64,000 nucleotides of DNA from CAIZQW01 sp942493055 (GTDB lineage: Bacteria > Verrucomicrobiota > Kiritimatiellia > RFP12 > UBA1067): NCBI GenBank assembly GCA_942493055.1, contig OW818680.1, forward strand, positions 186,001 to 250,000, given 5' to 3'. The first letter of the stretch is position 1, and each line of letters begins with the position of its first letter. Made by a program: the position numbers and the translations under genes. A model generated the notes under the pieces. The model searched no databases. It saw nothing but the letters and a program-made list of their open reading frames with translations, and was not told the origin of the DNA. Positions 34,531 to 43,494 of this stretch are shown here, in pieces.

Positions 34531-35667
34531 ATGATTAAAGGGCTCAATTTGAATGCGATTGAAGAGGCGTTGCCACGGGCAGGCCTTTCGCAGGCTACGT
34601 TGTCCAAGAAGCTTGATGTCAGCCGTACGGCTGTTTCCAAGTGGTTCAAGGGCACTGCGATTCCGACGCCGGACAAATTGCTCCGTTTTGGCATGCTGCT
34701 GGGGCTACCGTTCGACCAGATGGTGGTTATGGAGCTTCCGAGTGCTGTGCCCATTGTCTGTTACAGAAAGAAGGCCGGACGCAAGACAAAAGATGAGCAC
34801 TATGAGAAAGCCCGGGAGACGGGGGAACTTCTTAAACGCCTTGTCCCTCTTCTGCCAGATCCGCCGCTCGCTTCTGCCTCAGTCCTGAGCGAGCCCCGTG
34901 TGGATTATGCTTATGTCCAAAAGGCATCTTCGGAAGTTCGCAAGGAGATGGGGCTTTTGAATAAAGACGTGATCGGTTATCAGGATTTGATCGAAAAATT
35001 CGCCCGTCTTCACGCCGTGATCGTTCCGGTGATGTGGGGTGAGAAGCAGAACCATGGCAACGCGCTCAATATCCACCTCCCGGATTCAAACGTGACCTGG
35101 GTTTTCCTTAATCTGGACAGTAATACCGTTGATTTCAAGTTTTGGATGGCCCATGAATTGGGTCATTCGCTGGCTCCAAAACTTGACGGGGAGGAGGGCG
35201 AAAACTTTGCTGATGCCTTTGCCCAGGCGGTGCTTTTCCCGCAGGCGAGTGTAGCTGAACTGCGGCCTCTGTTATTGAAGTGCCATACCGTCCAAGAACG
35301 CATTGCTCGCGTGAAACATGTTGCCGAGACCCGCATGATTTCCCCGCTGACCATACGCCGGGCGCTTGAGGCTTTTGAGGATGACGCAGGTCTTGAGCCG
35401 ACCGATCTGGGAGATGAGCCTCCCTTTATGGCCGTCATGACCACATTCGCAAGAAACCACGACCTTGTTTCCAAAACCCTCTTTGGAACGAAAGCCGTTG
35501 AGCCGAAAAAGTTTATATCTGTTTGCGAAAAAGTATTCAAGACGCAGATCTTTGCGGCATTGAAGACCTATTGTCGTGATAATGACGGAGCCGCCAATTA
35601 TATTCGCAGTGTCTTTGGCCTGGCATTGACCGATTCAAAAGCCCTTGCGGAGGAGTTGATTGTATGA
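34531..35667 (+). CDS. XRE helix-turn-helix plus ImmA/IrrE-type metallopeptidase protein
   Basis: A 378-aa protein. Residues 18-55 form an XRE helix-turn-helix (GLSQATLSKKLDVSRTAVSKWFKG). The C-terminal half is an ImmA/IrrE-type zinc peptidase with HELGH at residues 208-212 and the downstream acidic helix GENFADAFAQAVLFP, which supplies the third ligand. This XRE-COG2856 architecture is common as the regulator or antitoxin half of toxin-antitoxin pairs next to PIN-like genes, as here, or as an SOS-type regulator of mobile elements. AGGGGAAT precedes the ATG. It overlaps the next gene by four bases. Confidence 0.85.
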   Translation: MIKGLNLNAIEEALPRAGLSQATLSKKLDVSRTAVSKWFKGTAIPTPDKLLRFGMLLGLPFDQMVVMELPSAVPIVCYRKKAGRKTKDEHYEKARETGELLKRLVPLLPDPPLASASVLSEPRVDYAYVQKASSEVRKEMGLLNKDVIGYQDLIEKFARLHAVIVPVMWGEKQNHGNALNIHLPDSNVTWVFLNLDSNTVDFKFWMAHELGHSLAPKLDGEEGENFADAFAQAVLFPQASVAELRPLLLKCHTVQERIARVKHVAETRMISPLTIRRALEAFEDDAGLEPTDLGDEPPFMAVMTTFARNHDLVSKTLFGTKAVEPKKFISVCEKVFKTQIFAALKTYCRDNDGAANYIRSVFGLALTDSKALAEELIV

Positions 35668-36248
35668 GTTCCGCTCCCCGAGTGATTCTGTTAGACAGCA
35701 ACGCGTATTTTCGCCTCGCACGGTCAATCCGTCCTTTGCTGTCTCAATCATTCGGAGACCCGCCGCCTTACGTATTGAAGGTGCTTGAAGATTTATACAA
35801 GGAGTTTGCGCGAAACCCCCGCTTAACATCGAAGTTTCACTGGGTGGCTGATTCGGAATATGTTTCTGATCTCGAAGCATCGCAGTACTCTGCACGTGGC
35901 AAAACGGCCACTCAAGTTGAGACAGCACTGTCGTACCTGGTGAAGCAGTCAATCATCAGTGCTATCGATGTCTCTATTATTGATTTGAAGGTTTTGGCCG
36001 TGGGTCACGCCCGTGGATTCCCGGTGATAACCGATGACAAGGGAATGCAACAACTGGCAGAACTGTTTGATATCGAATGCTGGCCCACATTAAAGCTCAT
36101 GAAGTTAATGCTGGACTGCAAACGTATCGACCTCAACAAGGTTAAGGAGGTCGTTGAATACTGGGATGCCGAGAACGACTTGCCGAGACATATAGAAGAT
36201 TTTCGAAGGCTTTATGTGGAATTCTTTAATGGGAAATGCCCTGTTTAA
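35664..36248 (+). CDS. PIN-like (DUF4411-type) protein, putative toxin
   Basis: A 194-aa protein with a PIN-like acidic pattern: VILLDSNAYFRLAR with Asp11, IIDLKVLAVGHARG near residue 107, and FPVITDDKGMQQLAE with Asp124/Asp125. PIN domains are usually metal-dependent ribonucleases, and a PIN-like protein following an XRE-ImmA/IrrE gene is a recurrent toxin-antitoxin arrangement. The ATGA overlap with the gene upstream indicates coupled translation. Whether it is toxic here is not shown by sequence, and the family name is from motif memory. Confidence 0.7.
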   Translation: MSSAPRVILLDSNAYFRLARSIRPLLSQSFGDPPPYVLKVLEDLYKEFARNPRLTSKFHWVADSEYVSDLEASQYSARGKTATQVETALSYLVKQSIISAIDVSIIDLKVLAVGHARGFPVITDDKGMQQLAELFDIECWPTLKLMKLMLDCKRIDLNKVKEVVEYWDAENDLPRHIEDFRRLYVEFFNGKCPV

Positions 36249-36259
36249 ATGAACGCACA

Positions 36260-36622
36260 GGCAGGATGCCTATGCCACTAACTTTTCATGGTGCTTCACG
36301 TTTTTAACATATTCTGTTTCAAATGCTTGTGGGGCTTATCTCGCGCAAGCACCTGAGCTGCGTTTAACAGTAAGGATAGATTTTCGTGCGACCACTCAGT
36401 GGACGCACGCACGAGGTTAAAAGCGGAGGGCGGTCGAGTCAACGGCGCGCTCGGCGATCGCGCCCTACCATGCTTTGCGTCTGCCTCGTGCAACGCATGG
36501 TAGGGACGGTTCGCCGAACCGTCCGCAGGGCCTTGGAGAGCCACGCTCTGTCGTGGCCGCCGGAGTGAACATGGCATGAAAGTGTAGCGAAAAGTTAGTG
36601 GCATTGGGCAGGATGCCTATGC
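36260..36622. mobile_element. 333-bp inverted-repeat element (MITE-like) with flanking direct repeats
   Basis: Perfect 16-bp inverted repeats ATGCCACTAACTTTTC (36272-36287) and GAAAAGTTAGTGGCAT (36589-36604) bound 333 bases. The direct repeat GGCAGGATGCCTATGC lies at 36260-36275 and 36607-36622, consistent with a target-site duplication within a box also seen near 33955. Inside are hairpins CCCTACCATG/CATGGTAGGG and GACGGTTCGCCGAACCGTC, and no plausible gene. It lies 157 bases beyond the 3' end of a RAYT transposase gene. Confidence 0.7.
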
Positions 36623-36633
36623 TCCCAGTGAGG

Positions 36634-36720
36634 GAAGTTCTAAAGTTCTAAATTGCTAAAGTTCTAAAGTTGGAGCCGGCTTCGCTAAGAGCTTCGCCGC
36701 GCCAGGGAAGTTCGTGAGTG
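36634..36720. repeat. Octamer-repeat tract
   Basis: GTTCTAAA, ATTGCTAAA and related units in period 8, continuing the pattern seen at 33498-33850, between the inverted-repeat element and the transposase gene. Confidence 0.7.
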
Positions 36721-36778
36721 AGAGACCGCGAAAGGGACACTTGTGCGGAGCTAGATAAATAGGTTGTAGCCCGCCATG

Positions 36779-37711
36779 CTACACCAAATAGGCTATTGCA
36801 AGATCGGGCGGGGCTTCGCTGAGAATACAGGCGAGCATGCCGCTTAGATTGAGATGCCCAATCACCATGTGGGTACAGTGCGCCAGCACATATTGATTGC
36901 ACCATGCGGCACGCCGGACGCTTGGCGCATCAACCTGCTCTTCAAACGGCGAGATAATCAGCAGTCGCTCTTCCTGGAGGGCTGTGCGTATAGCCGGCGC
37001 ATCTATGCCCTCTTCTAGTGCCCAGGGCTTCACCCAAATCATGGGCTTTCGATTTGCCAACCCTGCCTTGAATACGGCTCGCTCCATCGGCGAAAGAAAA
37101 CCTGACATGATGACTTCACCTGGCTTGAGCGGCAAGGCACCGTGTAGCGCTGCTTCGCCCCGCGATGCCAAAAAACCAACTACCGGCAACGCTAATAATG
37201 AGCGATTGCCGAGGTGTTTCGGCTCTCCGCAATTCATGACCACATGATAGTTCATGGGGTTGAAGCGAATGTAGTTGCGAATATTCTCCAATGCCTGCGC
37301 GTCATGCACAATCACATCCCAATAATTGCGATGCCAAAGGGCTTCGCCTGGGGCGGCAAGTTGCTTGCCGATTGTTCGCGACACCGCCGATTTATAGGCG
37401 CCGATGACATCGCCTAAGGTGTACGGGTCAGCAATTGCTGACCCCTGCGATAATTGGACGATGCCATGCACATGATTAGGCATGATGACAAACGCATCAA
37501 TCTGCGCGACCGGGAAATGCTCTGGGATCGCGCGCCAACATGCCTCCGCGATTTTACCCGCCTCACTCAAGATCATGCGACCATTGATGATTGCCCCGAA
37601 CAAAGGCTTGTTCGCGTGTGTGTTGCACGTAATAAAATACCTGCCTGTGGTATAGCGCCACCCTTTCAACCGCCGAACTTTGCGGTTGGGCAGCTCTTCG
37701 CTGATTGACAT
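36779..37711 (-). CDS. REP-associated tyrosine transposase (Y1/RAYT) fused to a DprA-like domain
   Basis: A 310-aa protein. Residues 15-155 are an IS200-like Y1 transposase domain with the HUH motif MPNHVHGIV (His80, His82) and candidate catalytic Tyr147 in NYIRFNP. RAYTs process palindromic REP elements. Residues about 165-300 are an added Rossmann-like domain resembling DprA/Smf: LGNRSLLALPVVGFLASR, then VIMSGFLSPMERAVFKAGL, then MIWVKPWAL, RLLIISPF and NQYVLAHCTHMVIGH. DprA binds single-stranded DNA and loads RecA, so the fusion fits handling of hairpin ssDNA. AAGGAGAGG lies before the ATG. The assignment of the second domain is by pattern recognition only. Confidence 0.75.
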   Translation of the reverse strand: MSISEELPNRKVRRLKGWRYTTGRYFITCNTHANKPLFGAIINGRMILSEAGKIAEACWRAIPEHFPVAQIDAFVIMPNHVHGIVQLSQGSAIADPYTLGDVIGAYKSAVSRTIGKQLAAPGEALWHRNYWDVIVHDAQALENIRNYIRFNPMNYHVVMNCGEPKHLGNRSLLALPVVGFLASRGEAALHGALPLKPGEVIMSGFLSPMERAVFKAGLANRKPMIWVKPWALEEGIDAPAIRTALQEERLLIISPFEEQVDAPSVRRAAWCNQYVLAHCTHMVIGHLNLSGMLACILSEAPPDLAIAYLV

Positions 37712-37810
37712 GACGACCCTCTCCTTATTAGTTGACCCATTTATTAGGATAAATATTACAAAGTTGCTAAAGCGCTGCCAAGCACAGATTTTGCTTTTTG
37801 CAGATGCTTC

Positions 37811-37910
37811 TTAGTTCGTTAGTGCGGGAGTGGGAGAAAGCGACTAGGACGCTCTCCTCCCACACTTTAGCACTTTAGCACTTTAGCACTTTAGAACTTC
37901 TCCCAGTCCC
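37811..37910. repeat. Octamer-repeat tract between the transposase and ilvD
   Basis: TTAGTTCGTTAGTGCGGGAG at the left and CTTTAGCACTTTAGCAC units (inverse GTGCTAAA, four in a row) at 37862-37905. The rest of 37712-38031 shows no gene; it ends with an AGGAGAGGAA ribosome site for ilvD. Confidence 0.75.
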
Positions 37911-38031
37911 TCAAAGTCCACCCTGCAACCGAGTAAAATCAAGTTACCTGAAATTTATGCGTGAGATTTGGGGTGGGGGATGGTAAACTTGACGGCCTTA
38001 ACTTTTTGAACGACGAGGAGAGGAACTGATC

Positions 38032-39699
38032 ATGAATAGCGACCAAGTGAAGAGTGGATTTCAACGGGCTCCGCATCGCGGATTGTTTATGGCGACGGGC
38101 GTGAAGCGGGCGGATTTTAAAAAGCCGTTTATTGCGGTCTGCAACTCGTATGTACAGATCATCCCCGGTCATTGCCATTTGAACAAGGTCGGTGAGTGGG
38201 TGAAGCAGTGCATCACCGAGGCGGGCGGCGTCCCCTTTGAGTTCAACACCATCGGCATCTGCGACGGTATCGCCATGGGCCATGAGGGCATGAAGTACTC
38301 CCTGCCCAGCCGTGAACTGATTGCGGACTCGGTCGAGTCCATGGTCAAGGCGCATTGCTTCGACTCCATGATCTGCATCCCGAACTGCGACAAGATTGTG
38401 CCGGGCATGATCCTGGGCGCCATCCGCGCGAACATCCCGACGATCTTTGCCAGCGGCGGGCCGATGAAGGCCGGACAGCTGGACGGCAAGCCTGTTGACT
38501 TGATCACGATTTTTGAAGGCGTTGCCAAGCTGAAGAATGGCTCCATGACGGAAGGCGAGTTGAACCGCGTGGAAGAGGCAGCCTGCCCCGGGTGCGGGTC
38601 ATGCTCCGGCATGTTCACCGCAAACTCCATGAACTGCCTCTGCGAAGCCATCGGCTTGGCGTTGCCCGGCAATGGAACGATTCTGGCGGAAGATCCTGCG
38701 CGCAAGGAGCTGTGGAAGCAGGCCGCGATACGCGCCGTGGAGATGGCCAAGGCAGAGGGTCCGCGTCCGCGCGAACTCGTGACGCTCGATTCAATTGACA
38801 ATGCCTTTGCGCTCGACATGGCCATGGGCGGCAGCACCAACACGGTCCTGCACACCCTGGCGATCGCGAAGGAGGCTGGCATCGACTACAACTTGGACCG
38901 CATCAACACGATCTCCAAGAAGTGTCCGAATGTCTGCAAGGTGTCGCCCTCCAGTTCCTACCACATGGAAGACGTGGATGCAGCAGGGGGTATTTCAGCT
39001 ATTTTGAAGCGCGTCTCAGATGTCCCTGGTTTGCTCAAGCTGGACGCCATGACCGTGACCGGCAAGACGCTGGGCGAGAATATCGCAGGAGCCACGGTGA
39101 AGAACGACCAGGTGATCCGCACGATCCAGAACGCCTACTCGCAGGACGGCGGACTGACCGTTCTGCGCGGAAACCTGGCTGAGCAGGGGGCTGTTGTGAA
39201 GAAGGCGGGTGTCGCAGCATCGATGCTGACCTTTGAAGGGACAGCGATCTGTTTCGACTCCCAGGAAGAGGCGTGCGATGGAATCCTGGGCGGCAAGGTG
39301 AAGTCCGGGCATGTGGTGATCATCCGCTATGAAGGGCCGCGTGGCGGTCCGGGCATGCAGGAGATGCTGGCACCGACTTCGTACATCATGGGCGCAGGCT
39401 TAGGCGAGTCGGTTGCGCTGATTACGGACGGACGCTTCTCCGGCGGCACGCGCGGCGCCTGTATCGGACACGTCTCGCCCGAGGCTGCTGAGGGCGGACT
39501 GATCGGCCTGCTGAAGGATGGCGACCGCATCAAGCTCGACATCCCCAACCGGTCGCTGGAAGTGGTTCTGGACGATGCGGAGATCGCACGTCGCCGCGCA
39601 GCGGCACCGAAATGGGAACCGCGTGCAACAACAGGCTGGTTGAAGCGCTATGCGCTGATGGTCGGCAATGCAAGCTCCGGCGCATCCATGTTGGCGTAA
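38032..39699 (+). CDS. ilvD: Dihydroxy-acid dehydratase
   Basis: Iron-sulfur enzyme of valine, leucine and isoleucine synthesis, dehydrating dihydroxy acids to 2-keto acids. At 555 aa it has normal length. Cluster cysteines are in CNSYVQIIPGHCHL, CIPNCDKIVPG and CPGCGSCSGMFTANSMNC; the last contains the CGSC form of the ligand motif. C-terminal GGTRGACIGHVSPEA is conserved. It marks the return of core genes after the accessory island and lies six bases before dnaE. The other ilv genes of the window are 10 kb downstream. Confidence 0.96.
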   Translation: MNSDQVKSGFQRAPHRGLFMATGVKRADFKKPFIAVCNSYVQIIPGHCHLNKVGEWVKQCITEAGGVPFEFNTIGICDGIAMGHEGMKYSLPSRELIADSVESMVKAHCFDSMICIPNCDKIVPGMILGAIRANIPTIFASGGPMKAGQLDGKPVDLITIFEGVAKLKNGSMTEGELNRVEEAACPGCGSCSGMFTANSMNCLCEAIGLALPGNGTILAEDPARKELWKQAAIRAVEMAKAEGPRPRELVTLDSIDNAFALDMAMGGSTNTVLHTLAIAKEAGIDYNLDRINTISKKCPNVCKVSPSSSYHMEDVDAAGGISAILKRVSDVPGLLKLDAMTVTGKTLGENIAGATVKNDQVIRTIQNAYSQDGGLTVLRGNLAEQGAVVKKAGVAASMLTFEGTAICFDSQEEACDGILGGKVKSGHVVIIRYEGPRGGPGMQEMLAPTSYIMGAGLGESVALITDGRFSGGTRGACIGHVSPEAAEGGLIGLLKDGDRIKLDIPNRSLEVVLDDAEIARRRAAAPKWEPRATTGWLKRYALMVGNASSGASMLA

Positions 39700-39705
39700 A
39701 TTTTT

Positions 39706-42700
39706 ATGTCAAAACCCTTTGTCCATCTTCATCTGCATACGAAGTACAGTATGCTGGATGGTGCGTGTCACATTCACCAACTGGTGACGCGCGCCAAAGA
39801 GCTTGGCATGACTGCGATTGCCATGACCGACCATGGCGTGATGTTCGGGACAATCGAGTTTTATAAGACGTGCAAGAGTGCCGGGATTAAACCGATTATC
39901 GGGTGCGAAATCTACATCAATGCAAAAGCGCCACGCTCCTCGCGTGACCCCAAGGTTCCGTATCACCATCTGATCCTCTTGGCGACAAACCTTGAAGGCT
40001 ATTACAATCTGGCGAAGATCAACACGGTCGCGCACATGGAGGGTTTTTACTACAAGCCGCGCATTGACAAGGAGACCTTGCGGCGCTATTCGGGCGGGCT
40101 GATCGGCTTGTCGGCCTGTCTGCAAGGCGAAGTCAATTTGAATTTAAGCGAAAGCCATTTTGACGTTGCTGAAGCCGCAGCGCTTGAGTACATGGATATT
40201 TTTGGAAAAGATAACTTCTATCTCGAGTTGCAAGACCATGGGTTAGCTGAGCAGAAGCCCATGAATGAAGGGCTTCGTCTGTTAGCCGCAAAACTCGGCC
40301 TTCGCACGGTCATCACCAATGACGTGCATTACCTGCATCAGAGTCATGCGCGGGCGCATGAAGTGATGCTCTGCATTCAGACGTCGACGACGATGAGCGA
40401 TCCGAAGCGCATGAAGTATGGCTCGGACGAGTTCTATTTCAAATCGCGCGAGGAGCTGGAAAAGCGTTTTCCGAATGAGGCTGCCGCCTTTGATATCACA
40501 CAGGAGATTGCTGATCGCTGCAACGTGGAGCTGACGTTTTCGAATGGCAAAGCTGAAAGTCTCCACTTCCCGACCTTTGAAGTGCCTGAAGGATTTACCG
40601 ACGGGCTCGACTATTTGAAGTATCTGGGCAAGCTTGGCTTAAAGAAGAATTACAATCTGGATTATGACCATCCAGGCACCCCGTTTGAAAATGAATTGAT
40701 CGAGCGCTTTAACTATGAGGTCGGCGTCATTGAAAAGACAGGCTTCATCAATTACTTTCTGGTGGTGGCGGACTTTATCAACTGGTCGCGTACGCATGGC
40801 GTGCCGGTCGGGCCTGGACGCGGTTCAGGCGCAGGCTCCTTGCTGGCGTACTCCCTGGGCATCACCCAGATCGATCCGCTACGCTTTGACTTGATCTTTG
40901 AACGCTTCCTGAATCCGGACCGTGTCTCGCCGCCTGACTTTGATATCGACTTTTGCCAGACGAACCGCGGCAAGACCATCGAGTATGTGAAGCAGAAATA
41001 TGGCAAAGACCGCGTCGCGCAGATTGTGACGTTCGGTCAGCTGGGTGCCAAGACCGTGATCCGGGATATTGCGCGCGTGCTTGAAATTCCGCTCTCCCAG
41101 GCAGACGTGTTTGCAAAGATGATTCCGGATGATCCCAAGATCACGCTGGCGAAGGCGCAGACTGAGAATCCGGAGTTTTCTGCGGCCTGCCAGATTGACC
41201 CGAATTTGCGCGAAATCATGCGCTATGCCGAGGTGCTGGAAGGTCTCTTCCGGAACGTGGGCGTGCATGCGGCTGGTGTGGTGATCGGGGACAAGCCGCT
41301 GATTGATTTGGTGCCGCTGGCGCGTGACAAAGAGGGCGAGCCCATTACGCAATACGCCAAGGAGGCCATCGAGGAGTGCGGTCTGCTGAAGATGGATTTT
41401 TTGGGTCTGAAGACACTGACTGTGTTGAAAGAGGCGACGGATTTGGTCAAGCTGATCCACGGGGTTGATATCGAGCTTGAGAAAATTCCGCTGGACGACG
41501 AGAAAACCTTTAAGCTTTTCCAGGCAGCCGACACGGTAGGGGTCTTCCAGCTTGAATCCGGGGGGATGCGAAAAGTGCTGCTCGACCTGCAGCCCAACCG
41601 CATTGAGGAAATCATCGCTGTCATTGCGCTTTACCGTCCGGGGCCGATGGACCAGATCCCCTTATTTGTCAAGCGCAAGAAGGGGATTGAGAAGATCACC
41701 TTTGACCATCCCTTGCTCGAACCCTTCCTGACCGAAACGTACGGCATCATGGTGTACCAGGAACAGGTCCAGCGTGCAGCGCAGGCACTGGCGGGTTATT
41801 CCTTAGGCCGTGCAGACCTGCTTCGCCGCGCCATGGGCAAGAAGAAGATTGAAGTGATGGCCAAGGAGCGCGCCGGCTTTATTGAGGGGTGCGAGAAGAC
41901 GAATCAGATGTCGGCTGAGCAGTCCGGACAGATCTTCGACAACATTGAGAAATTTGCGGGGTACGGCTTTAACAAGGCGCATGCGGCAGCCTACGGGATT
42001 GTGACCTACCAGACAGCCTACATGAAGGCCAACTATCCGGTCGAGTTCATGTGCGCCCAGATCTCCTCTGAAATCGGCAACTTTGATAAGCTGCCCGGCT
42101 TTGTCTCTGAAGCTGAAGATATGGGGTTGAAGGTGTTGCCGCCGGATGTGAATCACAGCCTGGATCGCTTCAGTTCAGAAGAGGGGAATGTCCGTTATGG
42201 GCTCTCCGCGATCAAGAGTGTAGGGGCTGGGGCAGGGGAGGCTATCATGCGCGAGCGTCAGGCGAATGGGCCTTATACCAGCCTGGCTGATTTCTGTTCG
42301 CGGGTCGATGCGTCGGCAATCAATAAGCGTGTCCTTGAAGCCCTGATCAAGTGCGGAGCCATGGATTGTTTCGGCCTGCATCGTGCGCGGCTCTTCAAGA
42401 ATATTGATGTGGCGCTCTCGAGAGCGCAGGAAAAGCAGAGCGAGAAGAGTAGTGGACAGAGCAATCTCTTTGAGATGCTGGATTCCACGGCAGCGGGTTC
42501 TGCGGACAGCTCCTTCCTGCCGGACTGCTCGCCATGGACAGAGAAAGAGTGCCTGGGCTATGAACGCGAGTTGCTGGGCGTCTATATGACAGGACATCCG
42601 TTGAATCGCTTTAGACGGATCATCAAAGATCTACAGACGTGCTCATTGTCAAAACTTGAAGAGTTGCCGGATAACAAAGAGATCCGAATTGCCGGCTTAA

Positions 42701-43245
42701 TGCAGTCGGTGACCCGGCGGATCAGCATGAAGACCAAAGAACCCTGGGCGGTGACCGTGCTTGACGATGGCGAGCGGACCATCGAGGCGCTGGTCTTTGC
42801 GGACACCTATAAAAAGTATGAAGGGGCCTGTATCGCGGATGCGCCTGTGCTTATTTGCGGGACCTTATCCAAGCGCGACGAGCAGCCGAAGATTATCGTG
42901 CGCGAGGTCTTCCCGCTCATGGAAGCTCCGAGGCATTTTAGCGAACGCGTGATTCTCGCGGTCAAGGCTGATGATCCGACGGTCTTTGACCGGCTTAAAA
43001 ATATTGAACAGATTGCCAAGGATCATCCGGGAACGGTTCCGTTGCTGATCTGTATCATCTACTCGGGCAAGAAGCGTGTCGTGCTTCGCCTGGGGAAGAA
43101 TTTCAACGTCGATCCCTCTGGCGACTTTGCGGAGCTCGTTGACAAGCTACTTGGACAGAAGAGCATGAAGATCATTCCCAAGAGCGCGATCTTTAAAGAT
43201 CCGCGTCCTGAACGGCGTTGGCAGCCAAGGCAGGAAGGGGCGTAA
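39706..43245 (+). CDS. dnaE: DNA polymerase III alpha subunit
   Basis: Replicative polymerase, 1179 aa. The N-terminal PHP domain begins HLHLHTKYSMLDG (His10 and His12 region) with MTDHG and GCEIYI; the metal-binding residues look intact, so an intrinsic PHP exonuclease activity is possible. The catalytic Asp residues are Asp411 and Asp413 in PDFDIDF. A (HhH)2 region near NKAHAAAYG and the C-terminal OB-fold (residues 1000-1090) follow. The length and order are DnaE1-like. Followed by an octamer-repeat tract and then a convergent gene. Confidence 0.96.
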   Translation: MSKPFVHLHLHTKYSMLDGACHIHQLVTRAKELGMTAIAMTDHGVMFGTIEFYKTCKSAGIKPIIGCEIYINAKAPRSSRDPKVPYHHLILLATNLEGYYNLAKINTVAHMEGFYYKPRIDKETLRRYSGGLIGLSACLQGEVNLNLSESHFDVAEAAALEYMDIFGKDNFYLELQDHGLAEQKPMNEGLRLLAAKLGLRTVITNDVHYLHQSHARAHEVMLCIQTSTTMSDPKRMKYGSDEFYFKSREELEKRFPNEAAAFDITQEIADRCNVELTFSNGKAESLHFPTFEVPEGFTDGLDYLKYLGKLGLKKNYNLDYDHPGTPFENELIERFNYEVGVIEKTGFINYFLVVADFINWSRTHGVPVGPGRGSGAGSLLAYSLGITQIDPLRFDLIFERFLNPDRVSPPDFDIDFCQTNRGKTIEYVKQKYGKDRVAQIVTFGQLGAKTVIRDIARVLEIPLSQADVFAKMIPDDPKITLAKAQTENPEFSAACQIDPNLREIMRYAEVLEGLFRNVGVHAAGVVIGDKPLIDLVPLARDKEGEPITQYAKEAIEECGLLKMDFLGLKTLTVLKEATDLVKLIHGVDIELEKIPLDDEKTFKLFQAADTVGVFQLESGGMRKVLLDLQPNRIEEIIAVIALYRPGPMDQIPLFVKRKKGIEKITFDHPLLEPFLTETYGIMVYQEQVQRAAQALAGYSLGRADLLRRAMGKKKIEVMAKERAGFIEGCEKTNQMSAEQSGQIFDNIEKFAGYGFNKAHAAAYGIVTYQTAYMKANYPVEFMCAQISSEIGNFDKLPGFVSEAEDMGLKVLPPDVNHSLDRFSSEEGNVRYGLSAIKSVGAGAGEAIMRERQANGPYTSLADFCSRVDASAINKRVLEALIKCGAMDCFGLHRARLFKNIDVALSRAQEKQSEKSSGQSNLFEMLDSTAAGSADSSFLPDCSPWTEKECLGYERELLGVYMTGHPLNRFRRIIKDLQTCSLSKLEELPDNKEIRIAGLMQSVTRRISMKTKEPWAVTVLDDGERTIEALVFADTYKKYEGACIADAPVLICGTLSKRDEQPKIIVREVFPLMEAPRHFSERVILAVKADDPTVFDRLKNIEQIAKDHPGTVPLLICIIYSGKKRVVLRLGKNFNVDPSGDFAELVDKLLGQKSMKIIPKSAIFKDPRPERRWQPRQEGA

Positions 43246-43249
43246 CGAG

Positions 43250-43400
43250 AGTGGAATGCGGGAATGCGGGAATGGGGAAGTTCTAAAGTTCTAAAGTTCT
43301 AAATTGCTAAAGTTCTAAAGTTGGGGGAAGTTCGTTAGTGAAGAAGTTCGTTAGTGCGTTAGTTGGGGAAATGCGCGAATGGGGAAATTTGTTAACCTTG
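43250..43400. repeat. Octamer-repeat tract after dnaE
   Basis: GCGGGAAT, GTTCTAAA, TTGCTAAA and GTTCGTTA units in period 8 fill most of the gap between the facing ends of dnaE and the thymidylate-synthase-like gene. No gene is seen. Confidence 0.75.
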
Positions 43401-43494
43401 CAAATGAAAAGGCGGCAGGGTAGTTACGTCGCATAATATGCGTTATGTCAAGTAGGATATGTTCCCCTGGACGCCTATACGCCCAGAAGAATAG

